NCBI RefSeq assembly: GCF_047495875.1 | Contig: NC_092466.1 | Location: forward strand, 14,938,561 to 15,002,560 | Direction: 5' to 3' | Origin: Pithys albifrons albifrons | Taxonomy: Eukaryota > Chordata > Aves > Passeriformes > Thamnophilidae | DNA: 64,000 bases | The notes under the pieces: model-generated | The model's database searches: none | Told to the model about the DNA's origin: nothing | The model's input: the letters and a program-made list of their open reading frames with translations, nothing else | Shown here: positions 12,601 to 22,800 of the stretch, piece after piece | How positions within the stretch are numbered: the stretch's first letter is position 1 | Layout: each line of letters begins with the position of its first letter | Translations under genes and position numbers: made by a program

Positions 12601-15050
12601 CCAGTGGCAAACAGAGTTAACCAGGGAACAAACTGTGAGGCATGAAAACCTCCAGGTTTATTTAACCCAGACTGCATTTCTCATTTTCACCACACTTCCC
12701 TAATTCTGACTGAAGTTGCCCTGAAGAAGCTCAAGAACCCACAACAGGAAGGAAAATCCATGAGGCCTGATGAACACCACCTCTGTCTCATAACTTGTTC
12801 AGGACACTTTTGTTTTACATGCACTTCTGTTCAGAACCCCAAGCCTGAAGCACAGCAGGGCCTACTATAACAAAAGGAAAATCAGCTAACAAAAACTAAT
12901 TAAATAAGGCTGAAGAGAACAGGCTAATCTGAAGTCATACTTTTCCATCTGTCACCACATTTCTTAGGTTACTACTGTCACCAGCTGATGATGACTCTTG
13001 GATCTTCTGTCCAACTGGAAATCGACCTGGTTTTGTTTGACTGCCCCAGGAAGGCGTGTCAGGTCAAAACAAAGTCAGCAGATCATGCCAAATACCTCAG
13101 CCCAGTTACCACACTCTCCAGCACTAAAAGCAAGGACATCCTACAGGCAAAGCACCAAAGCTTTGCATTCAGGAATCTCTTAGATCTTATTACTCTGCAA
13201 AACAGTGAATTTGGTATGTCATAAGCTCTTCACAGCCTCAGAGCGCACACCCAGTATTTGGCCAATTCCCCTCTGTCTTTTCTACAAAAGATCCAAGTCT
13301 TCCATCTCATTGCTTTAATCTTGCCATACCTCTAGTCTGTGCTAACCACTGCCCTACGTTTTAAGTATTTACCTACACTCCTGAAGTTAATTCCTGTTTT
13401 CTCTTAACCCTATAATTCCCTTGAGTCACTAATGACACAGATGTTTTCACTCACTACCATTTACCTCATTCACCACAAGTTTGCTTTTCTGTTGCTCCTG
13501 GGTTTTTCCTTGTTTGTTTTTTTTAACACTCCCCTACACTTATTATTGTTAGACTGGTAACTCCTGAGCAGTGTTTGATGGCTGCATTGGGCAAAGGCCA
13601 TTTTCTTACTTTATTTTATGCACAGTATCCTCAAGAACACCTGCAGCAAAACACACACTGAGGCAACTAACAGTGTAACCAACACAAAAATTCCTATGGT
13701 ACACTCAGTAGTTCCAACATAAACCTGGATGTACAGGTGATCCGTGGTCCAGGTGTGTCAGCAAGAACATGAGAAAGCTGTTACACTGTGCTTCCCTTCA
13801 CTGTTATCTGTCTCCAAAGCTTTCAGTTTAGCATCAATCTTCACAAAATTTTAAGCTATTAACAAAGACATCTTTCTCCCTGCTGACTGTATTTAAGCCC
13901 TAGTAAGTGCTAAGAAATAAAGGCCTAACTAGGCCTAATGCACCTTACACAGTGACACTTGAAAAGTCAAACAGTCTTTTCTTTTTAAGATACAAACAAA
14001 AGACATTCTGCAAAGCAGTGCAGATACCGACTTTGATAAACTGCCCATTTCCCTCTCCATTCCAGCCCTTAATCATTTTGCTCTTCTACTGGAAAAGCAT
14101 TATAGGTAGAGAATAACAGTTCACAGGAATTAGAAAAATTTCGAACCAACTATTACACTGGGCATAAACCATTATTCTTGCTGGCTTTCAACCACCTACC
14201 TTAACTGACCTCTCACAAATGCAGCCAAATTCTGTCGTTACTGAGAAATTCAAAAAGAGTCACTTTGTTTTGCAGCTTCAGCAACAATTTAAACCTTTTA
14301 GTGATGCAACTACGTCAAAAGAGAGAGAACTGTTCGACAGCGCAATTAAGATGATAAGGTACAACACCCTAGAGAGCAAGTAACCTTTAATGTTATTTAC
14401 TGAGCAGATGCCTATGGAATCACTTATTCCCTACCCAGGAAACTGAATCTGAGTCTCTGGCGCGCAGAAAGCGCCCGTACAGGCGGGATAATCGTGCGGA
14501 AGCTGTTCCCCCTCCCACCGGCTCTGGACACGTACCACAGGCAAGGCACAGCACTGCGCGCTGGGGTGCCGGGCCCGCGCTCGCCCCGCCGCGCAGCTGC
14601 CATCACAAGGCGCTCCCTGCTCCAGCACAAGCCCCGGGGGCAGAAGCCCCGCCCGGGAGCCGCGCCTCCTCCCCGGCCTGGCGGAGTCCCGGCCAAGACC
14701 TGCGCGGCACCACCCGCCGAGCGGGCCCCTCCGGGCGGGGGAGGAGACGGGCCCGGCAGCGCCAGCTGGGACCAGCCCCCCCCCGGCCTCCCGCGGATAC
14801 CGAGACCCCCCGTCCTCCCACAGCGCCCCTCTCCCAAGGGACACCCCCTCCGATTGCTCCCACCTTCGACGACGCCGCAGAGGAAGCGGCGGGAGCCCAG
14901 CGCGGTCTCCGTCTCGGTGTCGGTCTCCTCACCCCCCGGGACCGGCCCCGCGGCGGCGCCCGGCGGCTCTAAGGGGGCTCCGGGCACCCCGGCCGGGTTG
15001 GGGCTGCCCTGCGGCTCCTCCAGCGCCGCCTGCCCCTCCTTCTGCACCAT
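579..15050 (-). CDS. OGA: OGA (MGEA5) protein O-GlcNAcase, coding exons 1-11, 3' end outside window
   Basis: Bifunctional nucleocytoplasmic enzyme that hydrolyses O-linked N-acetylglucosamine from Ser/Thr of proteins. Eleven coding exons join on the minus strand (14864-15050, 11259-11310, 10847-10944, 9654-9784, 8821-8992, 7699-7797, 7258-7542, 6579-6737, 4708-5318, 4141-4315, 579-664) to give 2055 nt, 685 residues, with every splice phase consistent. The GH84 catalytic domain spans about residues 53-360 with the catalytic Asp pair at 170-171. A low-complexity acidic linker follows, then the stalk-domain helices at about 545-685. Numbering is four less than human throughout because the N-terminus is shorter. 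The pseudo-HAT C-terminal domain (about 227 residues) lies off the left edge. Start ATG 15050 has a strong Kozak context (A at -3, G at +4). The gene faces the 3' end of KCNIP2 head-to-tail with about 2.7 kb between. Confidence 0.97.
665..4140 (-). other. OGA: OGA intron 10 (3.5 kb), retained in the short isoform
   Basis: AT-rich intron without further exons that I can find. It holds an NRF1-like motif at 3659-3670 (TCGCATGCGCAC). AATAAA on the minus strand at 2419-2414 and 860-855 could end a short transcript that retains the intron. Short ORFs here have no coding character. Confidence 0.8.
4106..4140 (-). CDS. OGA: Predicted unique tail of short OGA (sOGA) by intron 10 retention
   Basis: Reading through the exon 10 donor completes the split Gly codon, then adds ten residues ([10 protein letters not shown]) and stops at TAG 4108-4106. 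The human short isoform MGEA5s is known to end in a tail encoded by intron 10, lacking the HAT-like domain. The corresponding position here supports an equivalent form of about 667 residues. Whether it is expressed cannot be seen from sequence. Confidence 0.5.
4141..4315 (-). CDS. OGA: OGA exon 10
   Basis: Residues 599-657, stalk domain helices ([15 protein letters not shown] ... VKSFVQWLG). The acceptor is TTCATAG before 4315 and the donor is TTAG|GTAGGT after 4141, ending in phase 1. Nearly identical to the human exon. Its donor is the one left unspliced in the short isoform. Confidence 0.97.
4316..4707 (-). other. OGA: OGA intron 9
   Basis: 392-bp intron, donor GTGAGT, acceptor TTCATAG. 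Nothing else seen. Confidence 0.85.
4708..5318 (-). CDS. OGA: OGA exon 9 (acidic linker and start of stalk)
   Basis: The largest coding exon, 611 nt, residues 395-598. The first part is a disordered, Glu/Asp/Met-rich linker between the GH84 and stalk domains (for example [19 protein letters not shown]). The second part ([20 protein letters not shown] onward) begins the stalk domain. The acceptor is TTCTCAG before 5318 and the donor is AAA|GTGAGT after 4708. At residues 406-409 the human caspase-3 motif SVVD is replaced by SGGD, with the Asp kept at 409. Confidence 0.97.
5319..6578 (-). other. OGA: OGA intron 8
   Basis: 1.26-kb AT-rich intron between exons 8 and 9. The small ORFs at 5808-6175 on the other strand have no recognisable content. 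Confidence 0.85.
6579..6737 (-). CDS. OGA: OGA exon 8
   Basis: Residues 342-395, end of the catalytic module ([10 protein letters not shown] ... [14 protein letters not shown]). The acceptor is TCTCTAG before 6737 and the donor is AGCA|GTGAGT after 6579. It enters and leaves in phase 1, matching its neighbours. Confidence 0.96.
6738..7257 (-). other. OGA: OGA intron 7
   Basis: 520-bp intron, donor ATGA|GTAAGT. No other feature seen. Confidence 0.85.
7258..7542 (-). CDS. OGA: OGA exon 7
   Basis: Residues 247-342 of the GH84 domain, including the substrate-pocket segment [20 protein letters not shown]. That segment contains the Asn and Asp residues that contact the GlcNAc ring in O-GlcNAcases. 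The acceptor is CCTCTTAG before 7542. Only a few conservative changes from human (for example IIRRAP for IIKRAP). Confidence 0.97.
7699..7797 (-). CDS. OGA: OGA exon 6
   Basis: Residues 214-247 ([20 protein letters not shown] ... EVLWTG), catalytic domain core. The acceptor is TGTGCAG before 7797 and the donor is ACAG|GTAAAC after 7699. Phase 1 in and out. Followed by the 156-bp intron 6. Confidence 0.96.
7798..8820 (-). other. OGA: OGA intron 5
   Basis: 1.02-kb AT-rich intron. It contains a sequence fitting the MEF2 consensus (CTAAAAATAG near 8411), which in AT-rich DNA is probably chance. Confidence 0.85.
8821..8992 (-). CDS. OGA: OGA exon 5 with catalytic Asp pair
   Basis: Residues 157-214. 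Carries [12 protein letters not shown], where the adjacent Asp170 and Asp171 correspond to human D174/D175, the pair that polarises the substrate acetamido group and acts as general acid/base in GH84. Acceptor TTTTAG, donor ACAG|GTAAAA. Both catalytic residues are intact, so an active enzyme is expected. Confidence 0.97.
8993..9653 (-). other. OGA: OGA intron 4
   Basis: 661-bp intron, donor CAG|GTAAGC. No other feature seen. Confidence 0.85.
9654..9784 (-). CDS. OGA: OGA exon 4
   Basis: Residues 113-156 ([20 protein letters not shown] ... KRKLDQ), a strand and helix of the TIM barrel. The acceptor is TTTCCAG before 9784. His replaces Tyr of human at one position (AREHEIEF). Confidence 0.97.
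9785..10846 (-). other. OGA: OGA intron 3
   Basis: 1.06-kb intron, donor GCAG|GTAATT. No other feature seen. Confidence 0.85.
10847..10944 (-). CDS. OGA: OGA exon 3
   Basis: Residues 80-113 ([20 protein letters not shown] ... SVEEA), TIM-barrel strands with the substrate-binding KDD region. The acceptor is TTTGCAG before 10944. Its first base G completes the Arg codon begun in exon 2. Confidence 0.97.
10945..11258 (-). other. OGA: OGA intron 2, a GC-AG intron
   Basis: 314-bp intron whose donor reads AAG|GCAAGT (GC at 11258-11257) instead of GT. The flanking frame (Arg codon AG+G, then Leu-Gln-Lys-Trp) allows no GT alternative nearby. AG|GCAAGT is the typical consensus of the minor GC-AG class spliced by the U2 spliceosome. 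Confidence 0.9.
11259..11310 (-). CDS. OGA: OGA exon 2
   Basis: A 52-nt exon, residues 63-80 ([18 protein letters not shown]), start of the catalytic barrel with the invariant FYGRPW motif. The acceptor is CCCATAG before 11310; the donor is the non-canonical GCAAGT after 11259. Confidence 0.96.
11311..14863 (-). other. OGA: OGA intron 1
   Basis: 3.55-kb AT-rich intron, donor GAAG|GTGGGA in the CpG island. A perfect 15-bp tandem duplication lies at 12286-12315 (two copies of AGCAGTTCAAAAAGT). No other exon or known repeat family recognised. Confidence 0.85.
12286..12315. repeat. 15-bp perfect tandem duplication
   Basis: AGCAGTTCAAAAAGT occurs twice head to tail, within OGA intron 1. Confidence 0.95.
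14864..15050 (-). CDS. OGA: OGA exon 1 with start codon
   Basis: Residues 1-63: [12 protein letters not shown], then a Pro/Gly/Ala-rich disordered stretch, then [11 protein letters not shown] leading into the GH84 domain. The ATG at 15050-15048 sits in GCAGG-ATG-G, a strong context. The human N-terminus also begins MVQKE and is similarly low in complexity. The donor is GAAG|GTGGGA after 14864. Confidence 0.95.
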
Positions 15051-15618
15051 CCTGCCGCCCGCCGCCAGCGCCGCCGCTCGCCGGGCCGAGCCGAGCCGGA
15101 TCCCCGCCGTGCCCGCTCCGCAGCCCCTTTGTCTCCGCCGCCCCGGGGCCGCCGCCGCTTCCTGTTTACGGGGTGCTGCGCCTGCGCCGGGAACCGGCCC
15201 CAACCGGTCTGCGCCGCTCCGCCCGCAGCCGCCGCGCTCCGAGGAACGGCCGCGAGGGCCGGGGCAGCGCCTGGCTCTGCGGGGAAGGAGGGAGGGCGCG
15301 GGCGGCCGGGCCGGCGCCGCCGGAGCAGGAACAAGGGCTGGGGCGCGGGAGCCTCCTCAGGGAATGGGGCGGGCGGGCGGCGCGCGCGCTCTGCGCAGGC
15401 GCGGGGCGCGGGAGGGCCCGCACTGCGCGTGCTCGCGGGAGGGGCGAGGCCGTGGCGGCCGCAGGGCGCCTGCGCGGGAAGGCCGCGCGCACCTGCTACG
15501 CACGCGCGAGGGGCCGCAGGGACCGAAGGGGGAGGCGGTGGCGGGGCCGTCGCGCGTGCGCGGTGCGGTTTGTGTAGGGAAGCGGCGCCGCGGTGGGGAG
15601 CGGTGTTTACTTGGACTG

Positions 15619-15630
15619 TGCGCATGCGCC
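15619..15630. promoter_or_regulatory. NRF1-type site in the OGA promoter
   Basis: TGCGCATGCGCC matches the consensus YGCGCAYGCGCR except at the last base. It lies in the CpG island about 570 bp upstream of the OGA start codon. Confidence 0.6.
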
Positions 15631-15720
15631 GTGGCAGCTCCCCCGAGCCGCGCCCCGCCCGCCGCGGCGGAGGCCCCAGAGCTGCCTCTGACCCCGCAGC
15701 ACGGCCCGCACGGGTTACCC

Positions 15721-17755
15721 TTGGAGCTGTTCTCCTGCCCAGAGGGGGCTGTGAGGATGCCGAAGGATGGGAGACAAAGATGGGGTGATCTCAGTAAATC
15801 AGAGCGGCGGCCTAAGGTCAGGTGGCGTCTCTCCAGGGAGAGGCCCCAGCGGCGCGGGAGCACAGTCGGACCCAGCGCTGAGGAGTTACCGCCCTGTGTG
15901 GCTGTGGGGAGAGGCCAGCAGGGTCATCCCTCCACCCCTGCCGACACTGGGGAGGCTGCGGCACGTACCAGCCAACAGGAAACCAGTGAGCAAAGAGCTG
16001 CTGAAAACCCTAGCTTGTGTCCTCCTCACATCATGGCAGGCACATCACATTTCAGCCACGTGTGAACTGATGGACGTTCTGGCGTGACAAGACACGCAAG
16101 CCAGCCGTGTTTCTGTCTCCATCTGTGCCTGTGCTAAGGAAGCTGCAGCAGAGCCCCTTGTCAAGAAGCATCTCTAGTTACCACCACGTTTGAGCTAAAA
16201 CTTTCAAAGAGCAAAAACAGAAATTGTACTGCTACCCTAAATAATAACTAGCTAAATTGTGTTGATACACAAGACTTTACAGAGGGGTTAGAGAGGAGGA
16301 ACAGAATTTGTGTGGAAAACACACAGGACTCTCATACCACCCTATCCAGAGCTGGGCAGTGACTGCAGGGTCAGAAAGGACCCTGCAGTCCATCATTCTT
16401 ACAGCTTTGATCATGACAAAATATCTTGTGGTAACAATTCTCCCAGTGTTGGGATCTCATCCTTTTACAAAATGCTTATGTTTCTAGGCAGTACTGAGGA
16501 TGCTAGAGTGAATCACTGCCCCAGGCTGCATCAGCTGCCTCATCCAGTTGCTCAACTGTTTCCCCACATAGCTACTGTTAATTTTTTTTCCTCTGAAAGC
16601 TGAGAAAAAGGTGGCTGGAAACAATACAAGGCTGCCCTTTTCCAAGGACCTATCAACTCTTATTTCCATTCTTGTCATAAACCCACTGACTTTGCTGTTG
16701 CCCTTAAGTGCCACACCCTCCTGACAAGGAACATCCAAGCCCTGGCTCACCCCTAGTCACCTCAGCCCCTTTTCTGCCCTTCACCCCAGGGAGAGGGACC
16801 CAAGGGATTCCGTTAGTGGCTCACAGCATCCCTGTGCCACGAGAGGGCACATCAAGCCCTTGGCTGTCATTGCCCAAAATAGCAACCAGCCAAACAGAGC
16901 TCAGGGAACAGGATATACTGGGAAAAGTGGGTTAGAGGGGAAGATGTGCTCGGGCCCATTCATACTGCCATACACAGACCCGGGTGATGGCCAGTGGCTC
17001 AGAAAGTCCCTGGCGAGTCAGAAGCTTTGGAAAGAGTAAACATGCCAAATTCCAAGTGCTATGATGGTAATTCCCTCCATGGCCAGAGCCCATCCTTTTA
17101 GGTGTTTGGGTCTCCAGGCAGTTCATTGCATTGAGCTTTCAGTTCCTGGCCCACAGATTGTGTGATGCTGGAGGGTTTCATATCCCACATTACCCTGTTG
17201 TTCTGCTGATTTCTTTCTTACATGCTTGTTTTTTCCTCTTTGTTTTGCTTTATTTTTTCCAGTTCTCAAGGCTGCACTTTTCTAATGATCAGTGATTGGC
17301 CATTAGTTCATGTTGCTAAGAAAAACCACTCCCCAGTCCATTCCATAGCTGCCTCTTCAAGGTGGTAGGTGACCATCTTCCTGTCAGCTCAGCCTTAAAT
17401 GGCACATCCTGACCTGGTCCCAAGCTCAGGTTCACTCTGCAGCATCTCATGACAAACTGAAAACACACTTGACAGCCCCACTCCTGAGACCCGACACACT
17501 GATAGAAGAGCTTTTTAGCCTAAACACATACAACCTCTTAGCAGGGAAAAGTCTGTATTCACAGGACCCATCAACAGCATGACCAGGCTCAGTCTGCACC
17601 CTGTCCCCTATGCAACCTCCCAGAGCACTCATGCAGACAACCCTGCAGCCACAGCACCCCAAAAAACTGCCACCCTCTGCAGAGACCCTCAGTCCCTCAT
17701 TTCCCTTTCCCCCCCACCCAGGCAGCTGACAGATGCAAAAACGTAACAGTGGTGT
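15721..17755. other. Intergenic spacer OGA-KCNIP2
   Basis: About 2 kb between the OGA promoter and the proposed KCNIP2 poly(A) site. I see no gene, conserved-looking block or known repeat in it. Confidence 0.6.
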
Positions 17756-17776
17756 GCATAGCGATTGTGGTTAGAT

Positions 17777-17782
17777 TTTATT
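17777..17782 (-). terminator. KCNIP2: Poly(A) signal, distal, KCNIP2
   Basis: AATAAA on the minus strand in an A/T-rich stretch, followed within 50 bp by a T-rich and GT-containing segment. Best candidate for the main mRNA end. Confidence 0.55.
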
Positions 17783-18089
17783 GGTTTTTTTGTTTGGTTT
17801 TTCTTTTTTTACCCATATAATTGTTATAATACAAAATATACAGACTGGAGATGCCAAGCGGGTTGTGGGTCACCATGCCCCAGGGCAGGGCGTCACACCA
17901 TGCAACCTACAGTGTGAGGGAGGAGGAGGCATCTGCTCCTCGTGGCGGGGAATGGTGGGCACCCCAGAGAGCCTGGGAGGAGGGACAATGGAGATAAAGA
18001 GGTGTGAAGGATAAGGTTTCGGATTCCTGCCCTCCCACCCTTGGAAGAATGCAAGCAGGAGCTCAGGCCCACGGCAAACCCTGGAACAG

Positions 18090-18187
18090 GTCTGCAAAGT
18101 GAACAGTGTGTTGAATGAACCTAAAAAAACCATACCATGTCTGCGAGGTGAATAATGTGTGGAATGAACCTAAAAAACACATCATAT
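18090..18187. repeat. Diverged 49-bp tandem duplication in the KCNIP2 3' UTR
   Basis: Two copies (18090-18138 and 18139-18187) share GTCTGC...GTGAA...GTGTG..GAATGAACCTAAAAAA, with several substitutions between them. Confidence 0.85.
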
Positions 18188-19130
18188 CTGCAAGGGCTGG
18201 GACAGGGACAGTCCCGCTGGGGAGTGTGGCCCCATAGCTTTGGCTCAGAGCCCCAGGGACAGAATTCTAATGTCTCCAACACCAGGGGCTCAGCCTGGGC
18301 CTGGGGTCTGGCCCAGTATGGGTGCTGGCCTTGCACCCCTTCCCAGCTGATCCCAGACACCACAGCTCAAAGCACCCTCTGCTCCTAAGAATACAGAAGC
18401 TGGAGCCACAGTCAGGGACTGCCAGGGCTGGGTACATTCCCAGTGCCTGTGGGGGGCTTCTGGCATTGGTGTGGGATCACTAGCACATGGGCATCGCTCA
18501 GCTATCACTTGAAATGCTGTGCAGGTAGGACAGGCTGTCTGCAGACACCCAGCTTCAAGGAGCTGGGGGTGACAGGGACGTGGGGAACCCCACAGTCCCC
18601 AAGCAGGCTCTCACATGGCCATGCTGGGAGTTAGAGATGAGCCCCCCGCCAGCCCCAGGGTAACCCTCCAGCCTGCCAGCAGCATGGCAATGACTCCTGG
18701 CTGACTCCAGCCTCAACTTTCTCCTGTAGGAGCTGCCAGTTCACCCATGTCACCAGCACAGAGCTATGCCTGTGGGGACACCTCTCTGCCTCGTTGCTCA
18801 TTGCCCAGCCCTCTGGGCAGCAGGTGGGCTGGGATGGGCCAGGGCCTGTGAACAGCAAACTATGGCAGGAGTGTGGCTGCAAGCCCTAACAGCCAGGATG
18901 GCCACCAGAGCCCAGCACATCTCCCTCTTCCATGTGTCCCCTACCCTCTCTTCCACGTCCTCAGGAAGGGTTGGAAGGGTGTCTCTTGATTGGAGCCTCA
19001 CAGTGGTTCCCTGAGATCCCTGTGTGCCAGCATCCCAAACGCAAGGGACAGAGGCTGATGTTGCAGCCCTCCCAGCCCTGCATCCTTCATTCTGGGGCAC
19101 CTGTCCAACAAGAAGTTACCTTGAAGTTCC

Positions 19131-19136
19131 TTTATT
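19131..19136 (-). terminator. KCNIP2: Poly(A) signal, proximal candidate, KCNIP2
   Basis: AATAAA on the minus strand about 700 nt after the stop codon. Could produce a shorter mRNA. Confidence 0.35.
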
Positions 19137-19837
19137 TTCCCCTCTCCCCTTGTCAGGATGAGCCTCCTAGGTCTAACTGGGACCCCCAGGATCAGGGGAT
19201 GCTCCCTGTAGTTCTCACAGCAGTGAAACCCAGGACTGCCTTCTTCAGGCACGGCCCCTCTGCCTACCCACTGGCGCAGTGTCTAGAGAGGAAGAGTGGC
19301 CAGCAGCTCACGGCCAATGTGGTGGACACACTCCCCATGGCAGGGCACAGCCAGGGCAGGGGAGGAAGCTGAGGCACTGGTGCCCCTTGCAAGACTATTG
19401 GTTTCTAGACAGCATCGCTGGAGGATTTGGGCTGGGGCCAGAACTGGTGGCTCCTGAGGCTGGGAAGGATCAGGTTAGGAGAGCTGTGGCTGCACAGGGT
19501 GGTGTGCATGGGGAAAACCCTCTATTGCAGCCCAAGAATGAGGCATCCGCACCTGGATAGGTCCAGGCAGGTCCATCCAGGTGCAATACTCATCCTGTGC
19601 CAGCCATGCCCATTCTCCAAAGTCTGGGAGCACCTGCTTGGGATCCCCCAAGGAAAGCAGAGCTGGCCCAGGGGAAAGGGAAGATCTCAGCACTGACTGC
19701 ATCTCCAGGAAGGGAGGCCCCTTCCCGTGGGGGTGTCTGTGCAGCCAGTGGAAGGGAGACTCAAAGGAGAAGTCAAGAGAGAGAAGCAGGTTCTGGGCCC
19801 AGTGTCAGGAGAGCTCTGCTGGAGGCAGGTCTGGGAG

Positions 19838-19885
19838 CTAAATCACACTGTCGAAGAGTTGCATGGACCGCATGATGTTCTCATC
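19838..19885 (-). CDS. KCNIP2: KCNIP2 exon 9, C-terminus and stop
   Basis: Residues 238-252 ([15 protein letters not shown]) and stop TAG 19840-19838. The acceptor is CCAACAG before 19885. The C-terminal helix is diagnostic of KChIPs; mammals end FDNVI, here FDSVI. Confidence 0.97.
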   Translation of the reverse strand, partial: DENIMRSMQLFDSVI

Positions 19886-22800
19886 CTGTTGGGAGCAAGT
19901 GGGAAGTGGGAAAGTTGGGCACAGAAAAGGAATCTGGGCAGCTCCCCCAAAATTGGCTTTACCCTCATGGCAGCTCAGGCACATGGGTCAAGAGCCCCAG
20001 GGATTACAGGAAGTTCCCAAGCCCTTCTAAGCTGCATGGCTCTTGTCATCTGTACAGGGATGACAGCATGGGTATGGTTCCCAAAGCAGAGCTCCAGTCT
20101 TGCCCCTGGGAGCCCTGGCTTCATCCCCTCTCTGCCAGGAGGGAAGTGGAGGGAGCAAAGGTTCCCGATGCACAGGATGGGAATACAGCCCAGAGCAGAG
20201 CTGCTGGTGGCTTTACCTTCTGGCAGGATTCCAGGAACTCTTCAATTGTCACCACACCGTCCTTGTTCCGGTCCATTTTCTGCAGACAAGCACATCACGG
20301 GGAGAATGGCAGCAACAGCCCCAGCCCCTGGGAGAGCCCAGGACTCCCTGCCCAGTGTGGACACAGTGCATCTCTGCCCCAGCCATCCCCAGGTACCCAG
20401 AGGAACCAGCACAGTTCTGCTTCATCCCTAGTGTGGGGTGTTTTCTACTGCACCCACTGGCACAGTGCTGGAGCTCTGTTTGCCCAGGATGTGCTCTGCT
20501 CACCTGGAAGAAGTTCTCCACATGCTCCCGGGGCGCTTCCTCCCGCATGGCCGGGTAGGTATATTTGCCCATCATGTCATAGATGGACTTCATGATGTCC
20601 AGCATTTCCTGATGGGAAGGGAAGAAGGGTTGCAGGGTCAACACGGGACTCTGTCTCCACACCTTTTTCAAGATGTTCCCAGAGGACCTGTGGGGTGCTC
20701 AGGTGTGTTTCTGCTGCTCTGTGCGCAGTATGGGGCCATGTGTGTACCTGCATGTGTGACAGAGCCCCAAAGCTGCAAACCCTCATCCACCCTCCATCCC
20801 AGAGACACAACAGCTCCAGGGAACCAGGAGGGACATGTTTGCAAAGCTGAGCTCTGTTATATATTGACCCTGAGCTCTCCTGCAGAACTCAGCTGCCACC
20901 CCTGAGTCCTGTCCTTGTCTCTGACAGGTGCAGACCTGCACTGGTCCCAGGGAACAGTCTGAACCCCCATCCCACCTCTTTGGTGATGCAGCCATCTTTG
21001 TTCAGGTCATAGAGGTTGAAGGCCCAGTTTAGGCGATCATCAATGGTGCCCCGCAGGATGGTGGACAGCCCAGACACAAAGTCCTGCAAGGATGGACAAG
21101 GCAGGCAATGAGAGTTACAGCCAAAAAGGGCCTCATAGATACAGAGGGTACAGCCCTGTTTTCCCCCCAGCAGAGGGGAACTCAGCCCCAGAGCAGATGT
21201 GGCCTCAGTTTGGGCTCATGAGGGAAATGCTGGGTAGCAAAAGAGCCTGGGGAGAAACAATTACTTGTCCCACACTAATCTCTTGGGTCACAGCACCCAA
21301 GAGGACAATGTGCATCAGGACCTGCTGTTCAGCCAAAGCCTGAACAAGACTCAGCCATAGCTGTTTTTGCTGATCTAAGTACCTACAAGACACTAGCCAG
21401 AAGATAGAGAAAACTCCTTTTTTGTTGCTTTTCACTGTTTTTCTACTGCCTCTGGGAGCTTAATAAACTACACAAGCACCTGCAAAGCTCTTCATCCATC
21501 TGCAACAGCAACACTGCTGATCTCAGGCCATGGTACTTGAAAGTATGTGCTCTCCCTGCCCCACTGCCATCCCATCACTCCGTTTCTGGCCACAGCTCAC
21601 CTCAAAGCTGACAGAGCCGTCATGGTCAGTGTCAAAGGCGTTGAAGAGGAAGGTGGCGTACGTGCTGGAGTCTGTAGGGAGATGGACAGTATGAGGGCAT
21701 GCTGTGTGGCTCCCTGCCCCACAGAGGCACCCATGCAGGGCGTGGGGATGGGCACTCACCTCCCTGAGGGAAGAACTGTGAATAGATCTGCTTGAAGTTT
21801 TCTTCATTGACAATACCACTCGGGCACTCCTGCCAGGGCCAAGCCACAGCATCACTCCACATTGCATAAGCACCCCCCTAAATCCCTGTGGCTCCCTTGC
21901 TTTGCCTTGCACCCAGTCCTGCACACCTGGTGGCATGACTGGTAAGGCTGCTTGGAGCATCTCCCTAATTTTGTGGGCTGCACCCCTCACTAGATGGGCT
22001 CTGCATCCCAGGTACCCATAAAGGGGGCTCTCTGCACCCAAAGAAATGGAGTACAGGATCAGGTCTCCCCACTGAGCTCCCTACAGGTAGATTCAGGCCG
22101 TAGCCTTATATAAGCTTCAACCCCAAGGACCCAAAAGCCTTCACGAACACTGGGCACTGCCAGGTGCAAAGCCACCCTGAGGCGGACATGGCAGTGGAGG
22201 TGGGACTACCAAAGCTGGTTGAGGGGTACTCACATTCTTGAAGCCTCGGTACAGGACTTGCAGCTCTTTGCGGGTGAACTTGGTCTGCTCCTGCAGCTGC
22301 TCCAGCCCCTCGGGGCGGTGGCAGACGGTGGAGAGCTCAAACTCATCCTCAACACTGTCTGCAAGGAATCCAGGGGAAGAGAAGGCAGCTGAGGCCAGTG
22401 CTGTCCTGCCCTACCCTGTTATGCCAGGGGGCAGGAGAGGCACCTTGCACAGCACACTCCATCCTCTCACACCTGCCCAGAGTGACATATTTTTGGGGTG
22501 CTCTGCTCAACCAGAGTTAGGGCTATGCTGGCAGGGGGCACTCAGGGACACCCTAGGGGCAGACCAGGGACTGACACTGAGCAAAACCCCTCCAGTGCTC
22601 AGATGCTCAGACCCCCCCTGCCTGCCCTTCTCCAACCAGCACACGCATCTGCCCTGTGGAGCTGAGGCCCTTGATGTCCTGCAGGTCTGTGTGTCACCAG
22701 GTCTCATGTCCAGTGGAAGAGTTGCACCCCAGAGCTCCCAGCCCCAAATGCGCCCCCTCAGCCTTTCTAGATTCCATCTTGCCCATCAATGGCTTCTCCT

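Larger units (their letters stand above)
14440..15720. promoter_or_regulatory. OGA: CpG-island promoter of OGA
   Basis: About 1.3 kb of very GC- and CpG-rich DNA covering exon 1 and its upstream side, without a TATA box, as is typical of a housekeeping promoter. An ETS-type site (ACAGGAAG on the minus strand) lies at 15158-15165, about 110 bp upstream of the ATG. A palindromic NRF1 site TGCGCATGCGCC lies at 15619-15630. Several TGCGCAGGCGC-like half sites lie between them. Transcription start sites cannot be placed exactly. Confidence 0.85.
17757..19837 (-). other. KCNIP2: KCNIP2 3' UTR
   Basis: Runs from the stop codon to the proposed poly(A) signal AATAAA at 17782-17777, about 2.06 kb. An alternative AATAAA at 19136-19131 would give a UTR of about 0.7 kb. 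A diverged 49-bp tandem duplication sits at 18090-18187. Confidence 0.55.

Noticed and set aside
14494..16065. 523-codon plus-strand open frame across the OGA CpG island
   Set aside because: Pro/Arg/Ala/Gly-rich translation produced by GC-rich DNA antisense to OGA exon 1. No domain, and the overlapping frames are equally open.
19727..20595. Overlapping plus-strand frames of 229-234 codons
   Set aside because: They lie antisense to KCNIP2 exons 7-9 and introns. Content is Trp/Pro/Gly-rich with no domain.
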